The notes under the pieces are model-generated. The model was not told the DNA's origin. It saw only the letters and a list, made by a program, of their open reading frames with translations, and ran no database searches. DNA of 20,909 nt, from the NCBI GenBank assembly GCA_033557675.1, contig JAWQRM010000623.1, positions 1 to 20,909 of the forward strand, in the 5' to 3' direction. Made by a program: the position numbers and the translations under genes. Origin of the DNA: Coptodactyla brooksi. Its lineage: Eukaryota; Arthropoda; Insecta; Coleoptera; Scarabaeidae. Numbering within the stretch: the first letter of the stretch is position 1; each line of letters begins with the position of its first letter. Positions 9,968-18,293 of the stretch are shown here, in pieces.

Positions 9968-11160
9968 ATGGAGCCTGTAGATAGAAAGCAATATAAGGGA
10001 GACACGTATAGTCTCAAAGAAAAGTAAATGATTATGAATGTGTTTGTTTATTTTCATGAATCTATGAACGTAACTGCTGCTATTCAAGAAGCAAGCAAAG
10101 CTTTAGACTGCTCAGAGCGAACAGTGTATAGTGTCAAGAGGGAACAACAAAAGACCCACTGTTGAGTCCAAAGAAATGCAAGAGAAGGAAGGGTGTACAA
10201 GTAAGCGATCGATTACATGTGATCGATACATATGATGAGAACACACAAGCACCTCTCCCTAACATTTCACGTTCAACTACTTATAGACTGTTGCGTGATA
10301 TGGGCCAATTTCATAAAGTAGGGCGAAAAGGTATTCTTATCGAATGAGATGATACTATTAGATGGAGGCATAAATATTTACGAGACATCAGAAAATTTAC
10401 AGAAGAAGGTACAGTTAGCTTACAGCTTACTGTTTTATACTTTTATTTTCATGATTATCATTTCTAGGTAGAAGTATAATATATACTGATGAAATGTGGG
10501 TGAACGCTGAGCATGTAGTAAACAAAACATGGATAGATACAACTATTCGAAATACTAGACAAGCTTTCACACAAGGTCTCAGCACTGGTTTAAAATTACC
10601 AAGTGGTCTTGGATCGCGTTTTGCATTAGTTCACGCTGCTGGCGACAATGGTTTTGTTCCTGGTGCTGAGTATATCATCGCAGACATCATATCATCGTTG
10701 AAAAATAGAGAAGATTCCAACAACAACATCGAGAAAAGACCAAATCATTGAATGGCTTTCTGAGAAAGAAATACCAGCCAATAATGATATGTTAAATAGG
10801 GATTTACTGGCTTGCGTGTCAGAAGATAAGTCCCAATATTATAAAAACAAGATCGATAGGCTAGTAATGGAACGTTGACATGAAGTTCTTTGTTTACCTC
10901 CGTATCATTGTGAACAGCTTGTGAAAAGCACTATGTAAAAACGAACAATTACTTTTAAAATGCAATATATCGAAGAATTAATTGTAAGAGGGTATCGTAA
11001 TGTGACTGCTCATAATGGGCAGAACTACATTGGTCATGTTAAAAATGTAGAAAATACCATGTGGACAGCTGATAACTTACAAGATGATATTGAAGAATTT
11101 ATAATCCACGTAATACATTCGTCATCGTCAGAGGATCTAATTACTTTATCGAGCGATTAA
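9968..11160 (+). pseudogene. DDE transposase relic (IS630/Tc1-mariner superfamily), missing catalytic residues
   Basis: ATG 9968 opens MEPVDRKQYKGDTYSLKEK with a stop at 10025. Then follow FHESMNVTAAIQEASKALDC (helix-turn-helix part), SPKKCKRRKGVQVSD, STTYRLLRDMG and GQFHKVGRK. After an apparent intron come SIIYTDEMWVNAEHVVNKTW (first D), RQAFTQGLSTGLKLPSG and FVPGAEYI. The next recognisable residues are TTTSRKDQIIEWLSEKEIP near 10714, so the block with the second D (MDNASYHS in relatives) is deleted. LPPYHCE is followed directly by QLVKS, removing the NPIE glutamate. The C-terminal 66-residue frame (10960-11160), ending SSEDLITLSSD, is intact. Relatives are single proteins of roughly 350-400 residues in many animals. 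Well preserved, so fairly recent, but catalytically dead. Confidence 0.8.
10409..10467 (+). other. Probable 59-base intron in the transposase relic
   Basis: Coding homology ends at EEG with GTACAG at 10409 and resumes at GGTAGAAGTATAATA (RSIIYTDE) just after TTTCTAG at 10467. Removing 10409-10467 restores an uninterrupted EEGRSIIYTDE frame, which is what relatives show. A T-rich tract precedes the AG. Length suits short insect introns. Confidence 0.7.
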
Positions 11161-12059
11161 AACGCAATAGCATATGTTCGTTGTTCTTTTCATTAATATT
11201 TTCTATTTTTTTAATATATCTAATTAACATTGTAATTGATATCGATTTCCATGGCTGATTATAAAAGCAGACCCAAAAGAATGGTGGGGTCTTCACTCTC
11301 AAGTGCGATTAAAACTATACTAATTTGTATAACGTTAGACGTAATGGCATACCTATTTTATTTGAAGTACACAATATTTAATTTTAAACACATATTGTCA
11401 CAGACTTCTTAATTTATGAATTTATCCATTTAATTTGGAAGTAATATTTACATTAGTTAATCAATGTCGGTACCAATTTCTTTAATACAAGAAATTGGTA
11501 CAGATATTTGTTTTCACCGTTGATATTTGTTAATCGAAACAAGTTTTCAATTCATTTTATTATAGGTATGTAAATCATATATAATCAAATATATGATATA
11601 AATCAATAATAACAAGGAAAATCAAGTGCTTTATCATTTTTTATTTTATAAAACAAACTGTGGTCGTTCATATTTTCTACAAGGTATACATTTATGTAAA
11701 ATTTCATCGTCACTTAATCATAACATTAAAACATTACAAGTACAATTTTTGTTTAAATTACTGCACCTTCTTGTGTCATATATCCTTCCAAAGGGAAGAA
11801 TTAAAAGTAATTCTTCACACTAGTATCAATTTTTCAATAGTTTCTTGTAAATGTTAAAAAATCAGTTAGATGTTATGTATTGATCGTATAAAACGTTATA
11901 TAATACCGAACAGAATACATGATGAGAAGATTTGACAACTAAAACATCTTTTCATGAGCGAATTACCTAACGTAAATTCTAAATCTCAAATCGCCGTTTA
12001 CACCTCCGGTAAAAAAAGTAATTAAGTGGTATTATGGGGCTAATTCTGCAGGAGCATGC
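11161..12059. other. No recognised gene
   Basis: AT-rich DNA after the transposase stop. It may contain the 3' end of that element, but no terminal inverted repeat could be matched to the 5' side. A perfect hairpin at 11470-11501 is listed separately. Short frames around 11626-11857 overlap in two frames and look random. Confidence 0.4.
11470..11501. repeat. Perfect 13-bp hairpin, 6-base loop
   Basis: GTACCAATTTCTT (11470-11482) pairs exactly with AAGAAATTGGTAC (11489-11501) around TAATAC. It lies about 310 bases beyond the DDE transposase stop. It could be part of that element's end or an independent foldback. Confidence 0.75.
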
Positions 12060-12793
12060 GTGAATTTATTTGCACTTACTTTTGTAGAAAGGGCCAGATC
12101 TTGTAGACAGACGATTTTGAATATTGTTTCAAAATTGAAAATTGTCATTGTTTAAAGGAGTGCCAAAGCCTCCCTTAGAAGAAGTCTCAGTGGAAAAACT
12201 TGAGCAAAAAGAAAAGGGCGATGAAATGGTTTGTGTTATTGTGGAAGCTGATAATGCAAAATCAAATAGATTGAAGTTGTAGAGGAATTGGATGTGTGCA
12301 ATAAACCTGTGTCACAAGTTTTGCACCAGCATGGTTATAAGTACTTTAAGTACACAAGAAGTCGAGAGGTAAAGTCTCTCTGTACGCACCCAATACCCCC
12401 AAAAACTTAATTTTGAGATGGAATCTTGGATAACCGTTTAGAATGCCAATTCTTTATTGATGGGACATTAAATGGCTAGGAATATCACGAGTTACTTCAA
12501 ACTCAAATAATTCCAACAGAACTATTTACAAACTCTTTTCCAAACCATGTTAGGGGTACGACATGTATATTAAATGGCCCCCAGATTTATTCCCAAATGA
12601 TTTTGTTCTGTGGAAATATCTTAAGCAAATCATTTATGATCAAGCGGGAGCAGAAAATTTGGCTACCCTGAGGGCTAAAATAATAGATGTAGCGAACCCT
12701 ATACCATCTGAAATGTTTCCTAATGTTAGAAGCAATTGCGGTGAAAGGTTGTCGGTTAGCCACGTTATGATGTTGGTTAGCCACGCAGGTTAA
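12060..12793 (+). pseudogene. Mariner-like transposase relic, second catalytic region deleted
   Basis: ERARSCRQTILNIVSKLK near 12090 is the first helix-turn-helix of this group. VPKPPLEEVSVEKLE and VVEELDVCNKPVSQVLHQHG (about 12150-12340) are the linker and second helix-turn-helix. YKYFKYTRSRE follows. FFIDGTLNG near 12450 and ELLQTQIIP near 12490 belong to the catalytic core, then homology jumps to IKWPPDLFPNDFVLWKYLK (12571-12627), the third-D region (ND). The C-terminal part runs to the stop at 12791. The segments with the first D and second D are not visible. The open frame at 12563-12793 is the longest remaining piece. Same broad group as the 13742-14350 relic but a distinct, more degraded family. 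Confidence 0.7.
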
Positions 12794-13741
12794 CTATGTT
12801 ATTTGAACGGCACTTGTAATTTTTTAATTTTTAAATTTAGAATTCATTTTGTTTTATGCTTAGATGGGTTCTTAGAATTTATTTTGTTTTCGAATATTTA
12901 TTAGAATCCGATTCATTTATTATAAGGATAGATTTTTGCTTTTTGATTCGATGGCACAACATTTAATACCAAATTTTCAAGAAGATGCGATTGATTTAAT
13001 TCCGTCTTCGAAATAAATATCTTAATTATGGCTGCATCTCACTAGACATAGCAGTATTCTGACAAGCTGACCTGTTGCTTTACCAACGATTAGTCTACTC
13101 TTCATCCCTACTTTCGCCTTTCTTATGTCCTTCCTTCCAGCGCACAGGTGGTACAGTTTCTGCGTGTGCAATAGTTCTCTGTATCTTAGATTGACAAACT
13201 TCAATCAATTTGCTATTACTTTATTAGGTGCCGTACAGGCCCTATCTTTTAGGATTTAAAAATTTTAAGAACTACATTCTTTGTGTATGTGGAAATATCT
13301 TTAACCTGTGTCCTTCCACCAGGCATTTCATCTTTCGCACGTTGCGAAAAATTTTCTTGCGAATTTTATGATTTTCTCAATTTTCAATTGTGCTTTCGCA
13401 AGGATAACCAACGATACACATTTCGATAAGATTACATTATTATTATTAGAGAAATCTGTAATTTGAACAGTAGTTTAATTACAATATAAAAAGTTACATG
13501 ATATTAAAGTAAAAATTTGTTACAAAATGCAATTATGGCCGAAACCTACAAGCTGAAAACGAGGCGTTTTTTTGTTAATCTCTTTACCAATAGAAAGTAA
13601 GAGTAGGGGTTTGAAACTTTTACGGCACTTTTTAATGCACTATTATAGATTACAAAAAATGTACTATGAACACTTGTAACAAAATCGCGATTTAGCTGGA
13701 CCTGCCAATGTATCCCGCGTTAGCCGAGTAGGAAAGCAAAC
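12794..13741. other. No firm gene; minus-strand open frame 13022-13204 unexplained
   Basis: The minus-strand frame at 13204-13022 (60 codons) contains LHTQKLYHLCAGRKDIRKAK and KSRLIVGKATGQ, which has a plausible protein-like composition and locally higher GC. I do not recognise it. It could be a scrap of a mobile-element protein. The rest, 13205-13741, is AT-rich and may include the lost N-terminal part of the following mariner. Confidence 0.3.
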
Positions 13742-14350
13742 GAGAATGAAACTTTCTTAGCAAATATTTTATTTTCGGATGAATCGTCTTTTCCCATTCA
13801 TGGTCGTCACAATCCGTCCGTTACGCCATATTGTGCTCAGAAAAATAAGCATCTAACTGTTGCTACTCGAACGCAGTATCCACAAAAGCTGAATGTTTGA
13901 ACTAGTATTTTAGGTGATTTCATCGTTGAACCTTTTTTCATTGATGGAAACCTAAATGCCAACAAATATCTGGAACTATTGCAGAACCAAGCGATTCCTG
14001 CTGTTCGAAACCTCCCACTTAACTTTGACGAGGTTTGATTTCAGCATGATTGTTGTCCTGTTCATAATACGAGAGGGTGCGACAGTTTCTGAGAAATACT
14101 TTTCCTGGTCGTATTATTAGCAAAAGTGGCAGCATTATATGGCCCCCTAGATCGTTAGAATTATCGTCAAATGATTCCTTTTTGTGAGGATACACAAAAC
14201 AAACCATTTACCAACATCGTCAACGAGTCAACGAGTGTAAATGAGCTCAGAATAAAAACTATTCAAGCTCAACAGTCTATTACTCCAGACATACTCTCCA
14301 GAGTGAGGAGAAATTTCTATGACAGTAGAAAACTAAAGAAGAAAGGCTAA
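13742..14350 (+). pseudogene. Mariner-like DD41D transposase relic, catalytic half
   Basis: One frame runs from 13742: ENETFLANILFSDESSF (first D), GRHNPSVTPYCAQKNKHL, TRTQYPQKLNV, a TGA where relatives have TGG, then GDFIVEPFFIDGNLNANKYL, QNQAIPAVRNLPLNFDEV, a second TGA-for-TGG, and FQHDCCPVHNTRG (second D). After a one-base shift near 14077 it reads VRQFLRNTFPGRIISKSG, WPPRSLELSSNDSFL and GYTKQTIYQHRQ. Another shift near 14238 leads to LRIKTIQAQQSITPDILSRV and a stop at 14348. Counting from the second D to the D in SSND gives 41 residues between, so spacing is DD41D. The SPDL motif has become SLEL. N-terminal DNA-binding domains are not visible. Confidence 0.8.
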
Positions 14351-16552
14351 AAGTCTAAAAGGCTAATTGAATGTTTCATTTGGCTCTATTTTTAAATATT
14401 ATTAGAATTACTTTTATTTTAGAGTGACCTTCTATTTTAGTAAGAATGAAATTTTTGTTTGTTCGTTGAACTTAAATGTTCGAAAAGGGATAAATAAACA
14501 TTTATTGTAAGTAGTTAAAATATATGTGTACGTAGGTCGATGTCAAGCAGCACTAGTACGTATCTCCTCCCGTGACATCAGAAATGTTACTAATTATTCG
14601 TATGGTAAAGCTGGGTGGTTTCGAAGTGAGGGAGGTCTCAGCCTCGTGGTAGGAGTTCATGAGACTAGAAATCTTTGGACTTCAAACGTTTGGACGAAGA
14701 AGAGACATTCTTCGAAAAAACATTGTTCTTCTTGAATTTAATTTGATAATTTAAAAAATTTTTATGTGGTAAAAATTATTTAAATTGTTTTTTTTATAAA
14801 CGTTTTGAGTTCATTTAGGATGCTTTGCAATATTCTATCTAGGGAGCTTTCAACGAAGTCGATACATCAATTAGTTTTGTCGTAGTCTTTCCCGCCAATT
14901 TGAGTGATCCATAAAAATTAGGTTTCGAGAAACAACGGTTTAAAGATTACGCTACTGAAAAGTAATAATTATGTGTAGTTTACGGCAATGTCTGCTATAT
15001 CAGAGCCATAACGCAACTCTTCTGCTTTCTCGTAGAAAGCATTTTGCACCATATTTTGCAGTCTATGTGCGGTCTGAACCTCTTTACCGCTCTTGTCATT
15101 CTCGCTCCGACTTCTCCACTCCCTGTTCGTTGTACTTTTCCTCGAAAGATCTGGATTATTGACCAATATTGGTTTCTAATAGCCGCATCAACTTCTATGG
15201 ATCTACATCCTTCATTGAATACGGCTCCACCAATATACCAAGCATTTCCATGCATTTTATTAGATGCTCTTCTTTTATAAGTTCTTCATAAATTACTACT
15301 TAGTGGTAGACTTTCGCTTTCTACTACTTGCATCAACTATCGGATCCTGCTGGATAAAAAGTAACCATATGCATTTGCCGTTAAAATATTTTTAAATGTT
15401 TTGGAATCACCGTCTGACCTGTGTCCAATGCCCTGACTACATCGTGCCTGACACTCACCAAATATTATTGTTTATTTGCAAACTCTACAGACAACCAAAT
15501 CGGAGATTGCTCCATAACATCTTCGGCGCTCGCAGTTGTAACGTTCTCTCTCTCACATTCTCATTACTTTCACCGCCATGAGCAGAAAATTGATATCCAT
15601 GAAATTTACGTTTAGGATGTTTTGCAACGCGCGAGGAAGCAAATTAATTTAATTTTGATACATATTGAAGCATTTTTATATCTGTCTCTGACGAAAATCG
15701 GAGCAACGCTGAGCGTTCATGGTATAAACATCTAATTATAAGAGATAATAATAAATAATTCGTGTACCTGCATTATTAAACAAACTCGTTCATTTGGTTC
15801 AATGGGATGGATGAGCCTGCATTTGCTCATTTCACATTTCCTCAAATCGTTTGCTGCACTCAATGTCAATCAATTGCTGCACTGCTAAAAAAGAATCAAT
15901 TCCCGCATCCTCATTAGGTTTTCTTCTCGATAAATTTAGTTTTTTTTTCTATAAAAGCTGAAGTTTGTTTTAATTGACTTCGAAATGTAGATGTATTTTC
16001 CCTGCAGAGAGAGATTTAGGCAACTCAGCTTTCAAAAAATTTCTCATAAGTATGCCAGTTTTATTAAAAAATCTATATCGGCAAATTATTCGGCATCCTT
16101 GCGTCCTTCTTCTTTAAGAGAAAAAATCCTGCCGCAGTTCGAAGGTACGTGATAAAACATTACCACCAGAGAGTCATCGTGCAGTGTTGGAGTACAACAA
16201 GGACGAGTGCTCGACTCCCATACCTTCGTATAGCTTTTTTGAAAAACCTTTCTTTCAATGGACAAGTTTTTATATTAAAACGTACTAGATTCACTGCACA
16301 TTCCAACAAGGGATTCACTACAGGACTCAGATAATAAAGTAATAATAATAATGACAATAATTTTATTTCATATGAATGCCAAAAGGCCAAATCACTTGTC
16401 GACGTACGACCCGAAAAGGGAAACATGTAAAAAATAAAAACAATTCGTGCCTTGCATCTGTCGCTGGCTTATACCTAAAGCGGATTTAACAAGAACTCAT
16501 CGACGCTGAAGAACGTGCCACTAGATGCTTTTAAACACATTTTATGAGTGGA
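14351..16552. other. 2.2 kb without a recognised gene
   Basis: Several open frames of 60-90 codons exist (plus 14526-14735; minus 15255-14995 and 15166-14969; plus 15396-15615; minus 16426-16160). Overlapping frames are open on both strands around 14970-15280, and that block is GC-richer than the rest, suggesting a decayed coding insert. None shows a motif that I recognise. Microsatellite-like AAT repeats occur near 16335-16360. Confidence 0.35.
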
Positions 16553-16660
16553 GTTGTGGATTTTGTGACCTTTAACTTAGTAATAAAGTTAAACAATGCC
16601 ATCACTATACCAAAACCGAAAAGTTTATTTGCTTGACGCATGTTTCACCAACTATGTTTA
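16553..16660 (-). repeat. Inverted PLE terminal region with degraded hammerhead-like motif
   Basis: Read on the minus strand, GGTGAAACATGCGTCAAGC (complement of 16631-16649) carries the second half of the hammerhead-like motif, with stem III ACATGCGT. AAATAAACTTTTCGGTTTTGG and the rest down to CACAACTC follow, matching 6127-6199 and 17943-17986. The CTGATGA half is too diverged to recognise. It lies directly upstream of, and inverted to, the plus-strand PLE at 16665. Penelope elements are known to carry terminal repeats in direct or inverted orientation, which fits. Confidence 0.65.
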
Positions 16661-16664
16661 TGTA

Positions 16665-17131
16665 TGTAGATATGATAGGAATTTGGCAGATAAACTAATT
16701 AAAGAACAACCGACTAAAAAACTCGTTTCGCTGCCCTTCTGGTAATTCACTAGAGGTTTACCTAAAATTTTTAATAAAACGGGCACAACATTAATTTTTC
16801 AGTCAAAAAATACATTAGAAAGATTGTTAGGGAATTTCAAAGATAAAATAAATATATTGGAAAAATGTGGACAAATTAGAAGGTCTGTACGAACAAGATT
16901 GAGAGAGCACATGGCTCACCTAAAGTACGGTCGTACGCAGAAATTCGATATACTCGTAGATGAACATACTTTTAATAACAACCATACGATCTACGTAGAC
17001 AGCGTAAAACTAGTTAGGAATGTATCCAACAATAGGTTCTTGAATGCAGTTGAAATTAAATGTTCAAATGTAAGAATAGATTTAATGTATACAGAGAGCC
17101 AATACTGTTCAGCACTCTGTATAGCTTATTA
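16665..17131 (+). pseudogene. Penelope-like element copy C, C-terminal part lacking the GIY-YIG core
   Basis: From 16671 the plus strand reads YDRNLADKLIKEQPTKKL and SLPFW, then a stop, then FTRGLPKIFNKTGTTLIFQS. It continues through the open frame at 16824-17132: LGNFKDKINILEKCG, directly joined to QIRRSVRTRLREHMAHLKYGR, then NNNHTIYVDSVKLVRNVSNN and a diverged end. The roughly 15 residues that would hold IYxISC through YVGQT are missing, so the two halves of the nuclease signature are cut out as a block. In copy A the same region is also missing but with different edges. The stop near 17130 is beyond the normal C-terminus. Confidence 0.8.
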
Positions 17132-17224
17132 GACTAGTTAAGGTTGAGTCCAGAGTGGTTGCACGGGTTAGTAATTTAGCGAAGGGCAGAGAATCTGGTA
17201 ATTGTATATTTTGGCATGAGAGAA

Positions 17225-17350
17225 ATAATTAGTATAGGAAATGCTAGATTACTTAGAAATGTATCCAACAATAGATTTTTTGGATGCATTTGAATGTTTA
17301 GAAATCATGAAATGCAAAAACACGATTAATAAAGACGGGGAATAGTTTTA
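17225..17350 (+). pseudogene. Penelope-like element copy D, extreme C-terminus
   Basis: ARLLRNVSNNRF near 17243 is followed after a one-base shift by LDAFECLEIMKCKNTINKDG and a stop near 17343. It is a second copy of the C-terminal tail already present in copy C about 230 bases upstream. The following bases GTGTAGTTATGGC belong to the PLE terminal sequence that leads into the duplicated LINE/hAT block. Confidence 0.7.
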
Positions 17351-17368
17351 GTGTAGTTATGGCACAGT

Positions 17369-17634
17369 TTAACTTAATCTTATGACTGTTTCGTGTGGTT
17401 TCGCTCTAACGTCTGCATTAATAGCGTTAAATATTTTCAAACCGAAATAATCTTTTGCGTAGCGGGATTTGGGGAGACGAAGCTGTTGTAGACGAATATT
17501 ATCCTTATTCCGTGTATTACAATTATGTGAGTCTTTCTGACCCATAAGTGAATCTCTATATTGTGAAATGAATTTTTGAACACTCGAAAATATAGAGCGA
17601 TGGCAACATTCCATTAACATTTCCAGTTAGCAAA
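17369..17634 (-). pseudogene. LINE C-terminus, duplicated copy 1
   Basis: The minus-strand frame ends MLMECCHRSIFSSVQKFISQ, KDSHNCNTRNKDNIRLQQLR, LPKSRYAKDYFGLKIFNAIN and ADVRAKPHETVIRLS, then stop. The pattern H-N-NTR-K---R--Q-RLPKS----YFGLK-FN is the usual end of CR1/Jockey-like LINE reverse transcriptases. The stop codon falls inside GTTTAACTT, which is also PLE terminal sequence, so the LINE 3' end and the PLE end meet at this point. Upstream it is fused to hAT sequence. Confidence 0.65.
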
Positions 17635-17639
17635 GTAAC

Positions 17640-17757
17640 AATAATGGAAGTGGATCAGGGGTTTTGCTTGGAATAAGTGCCTGTAATCCTTTATAATAGC
17701 CAAACATGGAACGAGCTCCATCGATACAGATACCAAGAAATGTCCAATCTGATAGTT
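17640..17757 (-). pseudogene. hAT transposase fragment, duplicated copy 1
   Basis: On the minus strand ELSDWTFLGICIDGARSMFG and YYKGLQALIPSKTPD match the hAT catalytic region with the CxDGAxSMxG motif (second catalytic aspartate region) of ZBED-like transposases. It is cut off on both sides: downstream it is joined to the LINE C-terminus and upstream it ends in a foldback. The hAT reading is in a different frame from the longest open frame over the same bases. Confidence 0.65.
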
Positions 17758-17791
17758 CAATCTAAATTGCTTTAATTTAAATTGAACTATC
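17751..17791. repeat. 18-bp foldback at the end of duplication copy 1
   Basis: GATAGTTCAATCTAAATT (17751-17768) is the reverse complement, with one mismatch, of AATTTAAATTGAACTATC (17774-17791), with a 5-base loop. It marks exactly where copy 1 stops matching copy 2, so it is probably the product of a foldback during the rearrangement. Confidence 0.75.
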
Positions 17792-17839
17792 TTAGATTTA
17801 AAATTGTTTCTATTGGGGAAGTTAGACAATAGGGAAACA

Positions 17840-17986
17840 TCTGGTTTATACTTCTTTATATAGATAGAGAACGTAGAGCAGTTTTTTCAGTATTTGTCTT
17901 CGTCGCTTCTAATGGTACCGACATGGTCAGCGAAACGTGCGTCAAGCAAATAAACGTTTCCGTTTTGGTGTAGTTATGGCGTAGTT
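17840..17986 (+). repeat. PLE 3' terminal segment before duplication copy 2
   Basis: The segment contains the hammerhead-like motif (listed separately) and then CAAGCAAATAAACG and CGTTTTGGTGTAGTTATGG. These match the complement of 16553-16645. It ends at GTTTAACTT where LINE sequence begins. Bases 17840-17900 have no coding match and may be PLE untranslated sequence. Confidence 0.55.
17905..17947 (+). ncRNA. Degraded hammerhead-ribozyme-like motif (PLE copy D)
   Basis: The position of the core holds CTAATGG (17909-17915), two changes from CTGATGA. Stem II is weakened, while GAAAC and the 3-bp stem III with GTC ending at 17943 are intact. Stem I is perfect here: GCTT (17905-17908) with AAGC (17944-17947). 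Core mutations at invariant positions predict no activity. It is useful as a comparison for the copy at 1511. Confidence 0.55.
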
Positions 17987-18285
17987 TAACTTAATTTTAT
18001 GACTGCTTCGTGTGGTTTCGCTCTAACGTCTGCATTAATAGCTTTAAATATTTTCAAACCGAAATAATGTTTTGCGCAGCGGGATTTCGGGAGACGAAAC
18101 TGTTCTAGACGAATATTATCCTTATTCCGTGTATTATAATTATGTGCGTCTTTCTGAGCCATAAGTGAAACTCTATATTGTGAAATGAATTTTTGAACAC
18201 TCGAAAATATAGTGCGATGGCAACATTCCATTAGCATTCCATTAACATTTCCAGTTAGCAAACAAAGTAACAATAATGCATCAGG
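17986..18285 (-). pseudogene. LINE C-terminus, duplicated copy 2
   Basis: The minus-strand frame reads MLMECCHRTIFSSVQKFISQ, KDAHNYNTRNKDNIRLEQFR, LPKSRCAKHYFGLKIFKAIN and ADVRAKPHEAVIKLS, then stop in GTTTAACTT. It is the better preserved of the two copies (137-codon open frame at 18399-17986, part of which covers hAT sequence in a shifted frame). Confidence 0.65.
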
Positions 18286-18293
18286 AGTTTTGA

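Noticed and set aside
14019..14207. Minus-strand 62-codon frame
   Set aside because: It is the shadow of the DD41D mariner relic on the plus strand.
16170..16260. Possible reverse-transcriptase motif GVQQGRVL in the plus strand
   Set aside because: The resemblance to the VPQGSVL box is limited to a few residues and no neighbouring RT blocks could be found in any frame.
17614..17829. 71-codon minus-strand frame read as its own protein
   Set aside because: The hAT match (CIDGARSMFG) is in another frame of the same strand, so this open frame is incidental.
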